A DNA stretch of 5,726 nucleotides from CAZVEE01 sp964625525. Its GTDB lineage: Bacteria; Pseudomonadota; Alphaproteobacteria; JAJFIK01. The DNA is taken from NCBI GenBank assembly GCA_964625525.1, contig CAZVEE010000140.1:1-5726 (forward strand). Direction: 5' to 3'. A model generated the notes under the pieces. The model ran no database searches, was not told where the DNA came from, and saw nothing but the letters and a program-made list of their open reading frames with translations. Both the position numbers and the translations under genes were made by a program. Of the stretch, positions 1 through 5,726 are shown piece after piece (within the stretch, counting starts at the first letter, position 1; each line of letters opens with the position of its first letter).

Positions 1-19
1 CACTTTTCCTGAAAGCGCT

Positions 20-1432
20 CTAGGATTGCGGCTCTGGGGCAGCAGCCCAGGAGCGGCGCAGATCCGGCAATGTAGGTGCATTGGCGATGTTCAGGAGCAG
101 TTCCACCCAGGCGGCACCGTTGGCCACGGCGCCGTGATCAAACAGCATTTGTGCTTTCTCGCTCAGCTCGGCGATAGACAACCGGGCCTCCGGATCCCCT
201 TTGGCGTGGGTGCGCCGGGCATCAAGGCGTGTGCCATCGCGCAAGGTCACCGACACAGCCGAACCCCAAGCCGTGGGATAGGCGGCCTGATAGAGCGGTT
301 CGGTCATGACCGTGACCCGGGCTCGCAATGGCGCCAGAGCTTTACGGGCCTCGGCGTCGAAAGCCGTGAAGTCCACCTGGTCTTGGCCGAGCGCCGCCGC
401 CACGCAATGCTGGAGCGAGAACTTCGCCTCATAGTCACTGGTCGGCGCGATGCGGTCGCATAAGGCCAGGGCCGCGTCATAGCTGCGCACATGAACTGCG
501 CCGATCTGATCCGCCCCCTGGTCGCGGGCCGCGATCTGGGCGCGGATGTCCTGGGCGGCATCAATGGCGGGGTGGGTATGCCGGCAGGATGGCCAGGGTT
601 TGATGGATGTCAGATGGATCTGCCACGGCGCCTCCAGGTCGCTGAGCACACGATCTGGCTCGGCATCCGGGCACGCGCCCTGAAAGAACCCGCGCTCACC
701 CTCCAGAATTTTGGGCGGGCCGGTGAAGCCATGGGCCGCCAGGCTGGCGGCCAGAAAGCCTGCTTCGGCGGCGCGGCCCGCATGCAGGTGCTTGCTCATG
801 GCGCCGGTGTCCAGGAATTCCCACAGGCCAGCACTCTGCGTGCCCGCATTGCCGAGGGCATGGACCAGCGCCGGCGCATCGAGCGTGAGCAAGGACCCGA
901 CCGCCGCCGCCGCGCCGAAGGGACCGCATGTCGCGGTGTTGTGCCAGGTCTTGTAATGCGCCGGACCCACACCCATCCCGATCCGGCAGCACGCTTCAAA
1001 GCCCCGAATGACCGCGTCGAGAAAGGCCGTCCCGTCCGCGACCGTATGCCGGGCCGCGGCCCAGGCCGCCGGTACCACCACGCAGCCCGGATGCACCACC
1101 GACGCCCGGTGCAGGTCGTCCACTTCCAGAATGTGGGTCAAGGCGCCCATGACGAAGGCTTCGCGGCCAGGGTCTCGCGCGCCCACGGCGGTTGGGTCAA
1201 GCGAGCGATACCACGCCCGCACGATGCGTCCGGGTTCCGAGGCGCGTCCCCCCAAGGCGTTTGCCACCGCATCCAGCACGAAAGCGGCCGCCATGCGCCG
1301 GTCCGTGTCAGTGATTGGCTTGGTCAGCAGATGCTGGGCCAGGTGTTCTGTCAGGCTGCCCTGCGATAGCGGTGGGGGATTCACGGTGGAATCGCTATTC
1401 TGGGTCATCATGGGATCGGGCAATGCGGTCAT
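20..1432 (-). CDS. MmgE/PrpD family protein (2-methylcitrate dehydratase / cis-aconitate decarboxylase superfamily)
   Basis: Complete 470-residue protein, the usual size for the MmgE/PrpD family of cofactor-free dehydratases, decarboxylases and epimerases acting on small carboxylic acids. Seen in sequence: an N-terminal helical region (about 25–250) with the family signatures DDLHRASVVHPG (105–116), WHNTATCGPFGAA (163–175) and SKHLHAGRAAEAG (213–225), then CRHTHPAIDA (283–292) leading into the smaller second domain. H114, H164, K214 and a His of the 285/287 pair line up, from memory of cis-aconitate decarboxylase, with its active-site residues, so the enzyme looks intact. The start is chosen because AAGGTGAG lies 12 nt upstream; the Met pair at residues 8–9 has no such site. 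It is divergent from the rlpA cluster with no partner gene in view (no prpB, prpC or CoA transferase). Family assignment is firm. The substrate is not: true PrpD is only one of several possibilities, so no symbol is given. Confidence 0.93.
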   Translation of the reverse strand: MTALPDPMMTQNSDSTVNPPPLSQGSLTEHLAQHLLTKPITDTDRRMAAAFVLDAVANALGGRASEPGRIVRAWYRSLDPTAVGARDPGREAFVMGALTHILEVDDLHRASVVHPGCVVVPAAWAAARHTVADGTAFLDAVIRGFEACCRIGMGVGPAHYKTWHNTATCGPFGAAAAVGSLLTLDAPALVHALGNAGTQSAGLWEFLDTGAMSKHLHAGRAAEAGFLAASLAAHGFTGPPKILEGERGFFQGACPDAEPDRVLSDLEAPWQIHLTSIKPWPSCRHTHPAIDAAQDIRAQIAARDQGADQIGAVHVRSYDAALALCDRIAPTSDYEAKFSLQHCVAAALGQDQVDFTAFDAEARKALAPLRARVTVMTEPLYQAAYPTAWGSAVSVTLRDGTRLDARRTHAKGDPEARLSIAELSEKAQMLFDHGAVANGAAWVELLLNIANAPTLPDLRRSWAAAPEPQS

Positions 1433-1444
1433 CGGTACGGCGTG

Positions 1445-1452
1445 CTCACCTT
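1445..1452 (-). promoter_or_regulatory. Ribosome-binding site of the PrpD-like gene
   Basis: Read on the minus strand this is AAGGTGAG, a good anti-16S match, 12 nt before the ATG at 1432–1430. The spacing is slightly long, but it is the only Shine-Dalgarno-like element near any candidate start and so decides the start. The downstream ATGATG pair at residues 8–9 is preceded by GATCCC, which is not a ribosome-binding site. Confidence 0.55.
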
Positions 1453-1555
1453 GTGTTAAGACCCGGGGGCGCGTTCAGGGTCGGGCTCGTCTCGCAAATG
1501 GCTGAATGCGCTGTCATACCAAACCGCTCGCGCCGCCGCGGCGCAACCCAAGAAC

Positions 1556-1559
1556 GGAG
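1556..1559 (+). promoter_or_regulatory. Probable ribosome-binding site of rlpA
   Basis: GGAG (1556–1559) lies 11 nt before the ATG at 1571. It overlaps the in-frame GTG at 1559, so that GTG cannot use it as its own ribosome-binding site. This favours the ATG at 1571 as the start of rlpA. Confidence 0.45.
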
Positions 1560-1570
1560 TGCAACCGTCC

Positions 1571-2968
1571 ATGACCGCTCGTCACCGTTTCGCCGACCGC
1601 GCGGAAGTGTGGATCGCTGCCCGTTCAGCCCTGTGGCTGACTCTTGTGGGCGCGCTCCTGCTGGCGGGGTGCGCCGGGCGCAGCAGCGGGCCCGGGGCGG
1701 GGCCTGTCGCGGTGCCCCAAGGGGGCGGCTTTTACAAAGTAGGCACTCCCTATCAGATCGACGGCCGCTGGTACTACCCGCGCGAAGACTGGAACTATGA
1801 TCAGATCGGCATGGCCTCTTGGTATGGCGAGACGTTCCAGGGGCGCCCGACCGCCAATGGCGAAGTCTTCGACATGCATGCGCTCACGGCGGCGCATCCC
1901 ACATTGCCCATGCCGACGCGCGCCCTCGTGACCAATCTTGAGAATGGTCGCTCGGTGGAGGTGCGGATCAATGACCGAGGCCCGTTTAAGCGGGATCGCA
2001 TCATTGATCTGTCCATGCGCGCGGCGCAGGAACTGGGCTTTTTCCTGCAAGGCACCGCGCGCGTGCGCGTGCAGATGCTGGGGCGGGCGCCGCTTGGCCC
2101 CATGGCGGAAGTGGCGCCGGACGCGGTCGCGCCCATGATCGTGCCGGCCAGTGGCCAAATCCCGCGCCCGGTGCCGCCGGGAGGCGTGCCGCTCGCGGCC
2201 GTGCGGGCCAAGGCGCTGCCGCCACCGGAAGTCTTGGCCCAGGAGGCACCGGCCGTGAACGCGCAACAGGCGCGTGCGGCCCTTGATCGGTTGGGTGATC
2301 CAAATCCGCGCCTGCTTGATGCGCCCCTGACCGAGCCGGCGCTTCCCGGGCTTGAGCCGATGGCGTCTGCGTCCATGCTTGGCGATCCGAACGCGTCCGT
2401 ACCCGCCATTGAGGCGGCCCGGCGCATGCCCCAGCCGGAAATCCCAGAACTCAGCGAATTCAGCGTGGAGGCCATTCTGGCCGCGGAGTTTGCCGGTCAA
2501 GAGATCCGCACGCCGCCCCCTTTACCGCCGGAGCCTGAACCGGTTCGCCCCTTGGTGAGCCCGCTCGCGCCCTCAAGAGAACCGGACCCGTCCCCGACGC
2601 CCGCGCCGTCATCCCTGCCGGAGTTGGATCTGGAGCCGGGCCCCGCGCCGGCTCCGCCGCCCGTGCAAACCCGCGCCGCCGCGCCGCCACCGGCGGCGGC
2701 GACACTGCCCGAACCGCCCCGTGAGACGCGCCAGGTGTTCATCCAGCTCGGCGCGTTCCTCATTGAGCGCAACGCCCGGGAAGTGATCGCGGAACTCACC
2801 GGGCGCACGGACGGGTTGGGCGAATTGAGCATCTGGCCCATTGAATCCCGCGGCCGGACACTGCACCGGGTGCGCTTGGGGCCGCTGTCGTCCGAGGCGC
2901 AGGCCCGCGAGGCCCGTGATCGGCTGATTGCGCTGGGCTATCTGGATACGACGGTGGTCATCGACTAA
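1571..2968 (+). CDS. rlpA: Septal ring lytic transglycosylase RlpA family lipoprotein with C-terminal SPOR domain
   Basis: 465-residue envelope protein. RlpA of Pseudomonas is a lytic transglycosylase that cleaves glycan stripped of stem peptides at the division septum. Seen here: a basic N-terminus and hydrophobic segment ending in a lipobox, LLLAGC, with C34 as the lipidated residue; an RlpA double-psi beta-barrel at about 78–170 starting at GMASWYG (80–86); a proline/alanine-rich linker (171–386); and a SPOR domain (387–465) with IQLGAF and RVRLGPL. E98, D101, H109 and D135 match in spacing the residues I recall as essential in Pseudomonas RlpA (E120, D123, H131, D157), so catalysis is probably retained. 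The SPOR domain should bind denuded septal glycan. The start is ATG 1571; an in-frame GTG at 1559 would add only four residues. It leads the cluster with the D,D-carboxypeptidase. The linker is the main unusual feature. Confidence 0.95.
   Translation: MTARHRFADRAEVWIAARSALWLTLVGALLLAGCAGRSSGPGAGPVAVPQGGGFYKVGTPYQIDGRWYYPREDWNYDQIGMASWYGETFQGRPTANGEVFDMHALTAAHPTLPMPTRALVTNLENGRSVEVRINDRGPFKRDRIIDLSMRAAQELGFFLQGTARVRVQMLGRAPLGPMAEVAPDAVAPMIVPASGQIPRPVPPGGVPLAAVRAKALPPPEVLAQEAPAVNAQQARAALDRLGDPNPRLLDAPLTEPALPGLEPMASASMLGDPNASVPAIEAARRMPQPEIPELSEFSVEAILAAEFAGQEIRTPPPLPPEPEPVRPLVSPLAPSREPDPSPTPAPSSLPELDLEPGPAPAPPPVQTRAAAPPPAAATLPEPPRETRQVFIQLGAFLIERNAREVIAELTGRTDGLGELSIWPIESRGRTLHRVRLGPLSSEAQAREARDRLIALGYLDTTVVID
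2081..2728 (+). other. Low-complexity Pro/Ala-rich linker segment within rlpA
   Basis: Codes for RlpA residues about 171–386, between the catalytic barrel and the SPOR domain. The first part mixes Ala, Pro, Leu and Met with acidic residues. Residues about 315–383 are dense in proline, with runs such as PPPLPPEPEP and PAPAPPP and several Pro-Glu pairs. No domain is recognisable. It is probably a disordered spacer letting the lipid-anchored catalytic domain and the glycan-binding SPOR domain reach across the periplasm. The biased composition also produces long open frames on the opposite strand. Confidence 0.75.
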
Positions 2969-2969
2969 A

Positions 2970-3004
2970 CGCGCCCCCACATGAGGGTCGCAAGCTGGGG
3001 CGTG
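2970..3004 (+). repeat. Imperfect inverted repeat between rlpA and dac
   Basis: CGCGCCCC (2970–2977) can pair with GGGGCGTG (2997–3004), an 8-bp stem with one G-U pair and a 19-nt loop, starting one base after the rlpA stop. No run of T follows, so it is not a standard intrinsic terminator. It might stabilise the rlpA mRNA 3' end or weakly attenuate read-through into dac, or be fortuitous in GC-rich DNA. Confidence 0.3.
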
Positions 3005-3022
3005 GGCGAAGCGGATGACGGC

Positions 3023-3028
3023 AAGGAG
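3023..3028 (+). promoter_or_regulatory. Ribosome-binding site of the D,D-carboxypeptidase gene
   Basis: AAGGAG, a near-perfect Shine-Dalgarno sequence, lies 7 nt before the ATG at 3036. It falls inside the longer open frame starting at ATG 3015, and so argues that translation begins at 3036. It is the strongest ribosome-binding site in the window. Confidence 0.8.
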
Positions 3029-3035
3029 AAAAGGC

Positions 3036-4256
3036 ATGGGACGGCACTGGGGTTGGATTGCAGTGGGGACCGTGATGCGACTTTGCGCCGTGGTGGCGCT
3101 GCTGGGGGCCCTTGCGGCGCCGGTACGGGCGGAAGACCCGTTCACCACCCCAGCTGACTACGCCATCATTATCGATGCCGAGACCGGAATTCCGCTGTAC
3201 GAGAAAAACGCCGATGAGCTGATGGCGCCGGCCTCCATGAGCAAGCTCATGACCCTGTTACTCGTCTTTGAGCGGCTGGAGAACGGTGAACTGACGATGG
3301 ATGACGAAATCCTCATCAGTGAGGACGCGTGGCGCCGGGGCGGCGCCCCATCAGAATCGTCCACCATGTACGCGCCCGTGAATTCCCGCGTGCCGTTGCG
3401 CGATCTGCTGCGCGGCATCATCGTGCAGTCTGGTAACGACGCCTGCATCGCGATTGCGGAACACATTGCGGGCTCTGAGGAACAGTTCGCGGCGCTGATG
3501 ACCGCGCGAGCCCGCGAACTGGGGCTGGACAATTCGATCTTCGCCAACGCCACCGGCTGGCCGGATCCGGCCCATCTGGCAACGCCCCGGGAACTGGCGC
3601 TGATCGCGCGGCGGATCATTCAGCAGTTTCCACAATATTATCCGATTTTCTCGGAAACCGAGTTCACCTGGAACGGCATCACGCAGCGCAACCGCAATCC
3701 GCTGCTGCATGTCTTTCCGGGTGCGGACGGCATGAAGACCGGCCACACGCAGGCGTCCGGTTACGGTCTGGTGGGCTCGGCCGAGCGCAACGGCCAGCGC
3801 TTTATCGTCGTCTTCAATGGCCTTGATAGTCAGCGCCAACGCGCGTCTGAGGCCCGGCGGCTGATGGGCATCGCGTTCGGGGCCTATGAGCGCCAAGACC
3901 TGTTCGCGCCCGGCCAGACAGTGGCTCAGGCGAGCGTCTATGGCGGCGACACAGAGACCGTCCCGCTCGTCATTCAAAGTGAAGTGACCGCGTTCGTGCA
4001 CAAAGGCTCGCGCCGGGATGTCCGGGCCAGTGTGACCTATCAAGACCCGCTGATTGCTCCGGTCGCGCAAGGCCAGGAGATTGGCGTTATGACGGTGACG
4101 ATTCCGGGGCAGGCCGACATCGTGTTGCCGGTCTTCGCCAGCGCCAGCGTTGAGGAACTCGATTTCTTCGGTGGCCTGGTGCTCTGGGGCACCAATAAGG
4201 CGCTAGGGAATGAAGAGCCGGTCCCGGCGCCAAAGACCGTCGGTGTGGACCGCTGA
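3036..4256 (+). CDS. dac: D-alanyl-D-alanine carboxypeptidase (PBP5/6 type, peptidase family S11)
   Basis: 406-residue secreted low-molecular-weight penicillin-binding protein that removes the terminal D-Ala from peptidoglycan pentapeptides. Seen in order: a signal peptide with hydrophobic core 16–28 and likely cleavage after VRA (30–32); the catalytic domain with SMSK (67–70, nucleophile S67 and K70), SGN (132–134) and KTG (234–236), the complete active-site triad; a beta-rich PBP5-type C-terminal domain from about 288; and a terminal segment around 371–390 (VEELDFFGGLVLWGTNKAL) that could be the amphipathic membrane-anchoring helix of this family. Length is typical. The start is set by AAGGAG 7 nt upstream of ATG 3036; ATG 3015 would add seven residues, while ATG 3075 would give a shorter signal peptide. 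It lies 67 bp after rlpA and 10 bp before tmk. The dacA, dacC and dacD types cannot be told apart here. Confidence 0.95.
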   Translation: MGRHWGWIAVGTVMRLCAVVALLGALAAPVRAEDPFTTPADYAIIIDAETGIPLYEKNADELMAPASMSKLMTLLLVFERLENGELTMDDEILISEDAWRRGGAPSESSTMYAPVNSRVPLRDLLRGIIVQSGNDACIAIAEHIAGSEEQFAALMTARARELGLDNSIFANATGWPDPAHLATPRELALIARRIIQQFPQYYPIFSETEFTWNGITQRNRNPLLHVFPGADGMKTGHTQASGYGLVGSAERNGQRFIVVFNGLDSQRQRASEARRLMGIAFGAYERQDLFAPGQTVAQASVYGGDTETVPLVIQSEVTAFVHKGSRRDVRASVTYQDPLIAPVAQGQEIGVMTVTIPGQADIVLPVFASASVEELDFFGGLVLWGTNKALGNEEPVPAPKTVGVDR

Positions 4257-4258
4257 GG
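4255..4258 (+). promoter_or_regulatory. Ribosome-binding site of tmk overlapping the dac stop codon
   Basis: GAGG at 4255–4258 shares two bases with the dac stop TGA (4254–4256) and lies 8 nt before the tmk ATG at 4267. Ribosomes ending on dac would cover this site, which suggests translational coupling. It also supports 4267 over the upstream in-frame ATG at 4210, which would overlap dac by 47 bp. Confidence 0.6.
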
Positions 4259-4266
4259 CCCTGGCC

Positions 4267-4911
4267 ATGACGGGGGCTCGGTTCATCACCTTTGAAGGCG
4301 GCGAGGGGGCGGGCAAGTCCACGCAGATCCGCCGTCTGGCCGCGCATCTGGCCCGCGATGGACGAGACGTGGTGCTCACCCGCGAGCCTGGAGGCTCACC
4401 GGGTGCAGAGACAGTGCGCGGATTGCTGGTGACGGGCGATGCGGATCGCTGGGTGCCCTTGAGCGAGGTCTTCTTGCTTGCCGCGGCCCGGGTCGATCAT
4501 CTGGAGCGCACCATCCGGCCGGCGTTGGCGCGCGGGGCCACGGTGCTGTGCGACCGGTTCATGGACTCCACGACCGCGTATCAAGGCTATGGCCACGGGC
4601 TTGACCTGGAGATGATCGCCGGGATCCATGCCATGAGCGTAGGGCCAAACCGGCCGGACCGGACGATTATCCTTGATCTTCCGGTGACGGAGGGTTTAAC
4701 GCGGGCGAAAGGGCGGGCGGGGGACGAGTTGCGTTTTGAAGGCCTCGACGTGGCCTTTCACGAGCGCTTGCGGGCGGGGTTTCTGAGCATTGCCGCGGCC
4801 GAGCCTGGACGCTGCCGGGTCGTCGATGCGCGCGGTTCGCAGGATGCGGTGGCGGCACGGATCGTGGCCGCCGTAGAGGCACCACACCCGGCCATGGATG
4901 CCCGGCCATGA
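4267..4911 (+). CDS. tmk: Thymidylate kinase (dTMP kinase)
   Basis: 214-residue cytosolic kinase that phosphorylates dTMP to dTDP with ATP, the step feeding both de novo and salvage routes into dTTP. Seen: a P-loop FEGGEGAGKST (9–19, K17), the TREPGG motif (38–43), the substrate-binding segment around AARVDH (73–78), the DRF motif (96–98) followed by DSTTAYQG (100–107), and a LID-like segment with R146 and R150 (about 144–160). The P-loop has no arginine while the LID does, which fits the bacterial type II enzyme rather than the eukaryotic type I. Length is normal. The start is ATG 4267, which puts the P-loop at the usual distance from the N-terminus. It follows dac by 10 bp and overlaps holB by 4 bp; tmk–holB adjacency is common in bacteria. 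All key motifs are present. Confidence 0.97.
   Translation: MTGARFITFEGGEGAGKSTQIRRLAAHLARDGRDVVLTREPGGSPGAETVRGLLVTGDADRWVPLSEVFLLAAARVDHLERTIRPALARGATVLCDRFMDSTTAYQGYGHGLDLEMIAGIHAMSVGPNRPDRTIILDLPVTEGLTRAKGRAGDELRFEGLDVAFHERLRAGFLSIAAAEPGRCRVVDARGSQDAVAARIVAAVEAPHPAMDARP
4887..4910 (+). repeat. 10-bp direct repeat at the tmk/holB junction
   Basis: CCCGGCCATG occurs at 4887–4896 and again at 4901–4910, separated by GATG. The second copy supplies the holB start codon. The ATG in the first copy (4894) is in the tmk frame, and a further ATG at 4898 is in the third frame. Probably a small tandem duplication or chance; it lies in the non-conserved tail of tmk. Confidence 0.6.
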
Positions 4912-5726
4912 GTGGCGAGGTGCTGGAACCTGATCGCCTGGACGGATTTGCCCATCCTCGCGAGACGACCACGTTGCACGGTCATGGCGGCGCGGAACAG
5001 GCCATCCTGGAGGCGCTGCGGTCTGGCAAGATGCCCCATGCTTGGCTCATCGCGGGGCCAGAAGGCATTGGCAAGGCAACGCTGGCCTATCGGTTCGCCC
5101 GCACGGTGCTCGCCCATGGCGCGGATGGACCGACCGCCGGCCATCCGTTACCGGACGGGTTGACGCTTGATCCGGAGCATCCGGTGGCTCGTCAGGTCAG
5201 GGCGCAGTCCCATCCGGATTTGATCATTTTGCGCCGTCCCTGGGACGAGAAGGCCAAGCGCTTCAAGACCGCGCTCACCGTGGACGAAGTGCGCAAGCTG
5301 CACGGTGTATTTGCCCATCACGCCAGCATGGGGGGCTGGCGGGTGGCGCTGATCGATGCAGCGGATGACATGAACCGCAGCGCGGCGAACGCGCTTTTGA
5401 AACTGCTGGAGGAACCGCCGCCGCGGGCGCTGATCCTGCTTATCGCGCACCGCCCGGCGCGTCTGTTGCCCACGATCCGCTCGCGCTGTCGCCGGTTGCC
5501 ATTGAAGGCGTTGGCAGAGCCGGACCTGGCGGCGGTTCTAGCTGATCATGGTCTCTCCCTGGATGAGGCGGACCGCATGGCGGCCCTGCGCCTGGCTGAT
5601 GGCAGTGCCGGCCGTTTGCTGAGCCTGGCGGCTGGCGAGGGCCTCACCCTTTACGGCGAGGTGGCGGATCTGCTCACGGGCCTGCCCAAGCTTGATGCCC
5701 AGGCGCTGCACAGCTTTGCTGGCAAA
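4908..5726 (+). CDS. holB: DNA polymerase III subunit delta' (clamp loader), 3' end beyond window
   Basis: The first 273 codons, still open at the window edge, so the C-terminal collar domain is at least partly missing. Delta' is a fixed subunit of the clamp loader that places the beta sliding clamp on primed DNA. Seen: an AAA+ fold with Walker A-like GPEGIGKAT (50–58), a Walker B-like strand VALIDAADDM (146–155), NALLKLLEEPP (161–171) and the clamp-loader SRC motif at 192–194. The Walker A carries Ala57 where Ser or Thr is expected. The region between Walker A and PDLIIL (103–108) has no cysteines, so the zinc module of E. coli delta' is absent, as I recall for alphaproteobacterial homologues. 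The PWDEKAKRFK segment (111–120) also looks typical of that group. The start is fixed by the ATGA overlap with tmk; no clear ribosome-binding site precedes it, so initiation probably depends on tmk translation. Confidence 0.93.
   Translation, partial: MSGEVLEPDRLDGFAHPRETTTLHGHGGAEQAILEALRSGKMPHAWLIAGPEGIGKATLAYRFARTVLAHGADGPTAGHPLPDGLTLDPEHPVARQVRAQSHPDLIILRRPWDEKAKRFKTALTVDEVRKLHGVFAHHASMGGWRVALIDAADDMNRSAANALLKLLEEPPPRALILLIAHRPARLLPTIRSRCRRLPLKALAEPDLAAVLADHGLSLDEADRMAALRLADGSAGRLLSLAAGEGLTLYGEVADLLTGLPKLDAQALHSFAGK

Larger units (their letters stand above)
1433..1570. other. Divergent intergenic region between the PrpD-like gene and rlpA
   Basis: This 138-bp stretch must carry the 5' ends of both divergent transcripts unless rlpA is read from within the opposite gene. 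I see no pair of boxes close to the alphaproteobacterial TTGAC-N17 type on either strand. The nearest is a lone TATGAC on the minus strand (1513–1518) with no matching -35. A short GC-rich inverted repeat, GCGCC-N5-GGCGC, sits at 1530–1544, between the putative promoter area and the rlpA ribosome-binding site. It could fold in the rlpA leader, but in DNA this GC-rich it may be chance. No tRNA or other RNA gene is visible. Confidence 0.5.

Noticed and set aside
491..1369. 292-codon open frame on the plus strand, antisense to the PrpD-like gene
   Set aside because: Its product is Arg/Gly/His-rich with no domain, and it lies entirely opposite a gene with clear family motifs. Long antisense frames are expected in high-GC coding DNA.
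1530..1544. GC-rich palindrome in the rlpA leader as an operator
   Set aside because: GCGCC-N5-GGCGC is short, low in complexity and within a G/C run; nothing else supports a regulator site.
1433..1570. Promoter pair or CtrA-type site in the divergent intergenic region
   Set aside because: Only single weak boxes were found (a TATGAC on the minus strand, a lone TTAA near 1456), with no partner element at proper spacing.
1625..2500. 291-codon open frame on the minus strand, antisense to rlpA
   Set aside because: Arg/His/Gly-rich and without motifs; it lies opposite the rlpA coding region and follows from its GC-biased codons.
2970..3004. Intrinsic terminator between rlpA and dac
   Set aside because: The inverted repeat has a 19-nt loop and no following T run, so I kept it only as a low-confidence repeat.
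3351..4070. 239-codon open frame on the minus strand, antisense to the carboxypeptidase gene
   Set aside because: No recognisable domain or ribosome-binding site, and fully covered by a gene with an intact SMSK/SGN/KTG active site.
4210..4266. N-terminal extension of tmk from the ATG at 4210
   Set aside because: It would overlap dac by 47 bp and add a basic tail before a P-loop that normally lies about 10 residues from the N-terminus. GAGG at 4255–4258 fits the ATG at 4267.

Overview
The window looks like a chromosomal segment from a high-GC member of the Alphaproteobacteria. This rests on strong G/C bias at third codon positions, on the gene order rlpA – D,D-carboxypeptidase – tmk – holB, which I recall as a conserved alphaproteobacterial arrangement, and on the cysteine-free form of the DNA polymerase III delta' protein. 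I cannot name a genus from sequence alone.

Layout. Positions 20–1432 on the minus strand hold a complete MmgE/PrpD-family gene. A 138-bp divergent intergenic region (1433–1570) separates it from a rightward cluster that fills the rest of the window. That cluster is rlpA (septal-ring lipoprotein with RlpA and SPOR domains, 1571–2968), a secreted PBP5/6-type D-alanyl-D-alanine carboxypeptidase (3036–4256), tmk (thymidylate kinase, 4267–4911) and holB (DNA polymerase III delta', 4908 to the window edge, 3' end missing). Spacing tightens along the cluster: 67 bp between rlpA and dac, 10 bp between dac and tmk with the tmk ribosome-binding site overlapping the dac stop, and a 4-bp ATGA overlap between tmk and holB. 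This suggests an operon with translational coupling in its distal part.

Function. The first two cluster genes act on peptidoglycan in the periplasm: RlpA at denuded septal glycan, and the carboxypeptidase trimming pentapeptide stems. The last two serve DNA replication in the cytoplasm: dTDP supply and the clamp loader. The cluster thus pairs cell-wall remodelling with replication. The minus-strand PrpD-like gene has no evident link to it, and its substrate cannot be read from this window.

I found no RNA gene, mobile element, CRISPR array, phage remnant, toxin–antitoxin pair or defence system, and no gene-free stretch over 300 bp. Apart from small points about starts, linkers and motif variants, this is an ordinary housekeeping region. 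I do not see evidence of an undescribed system.
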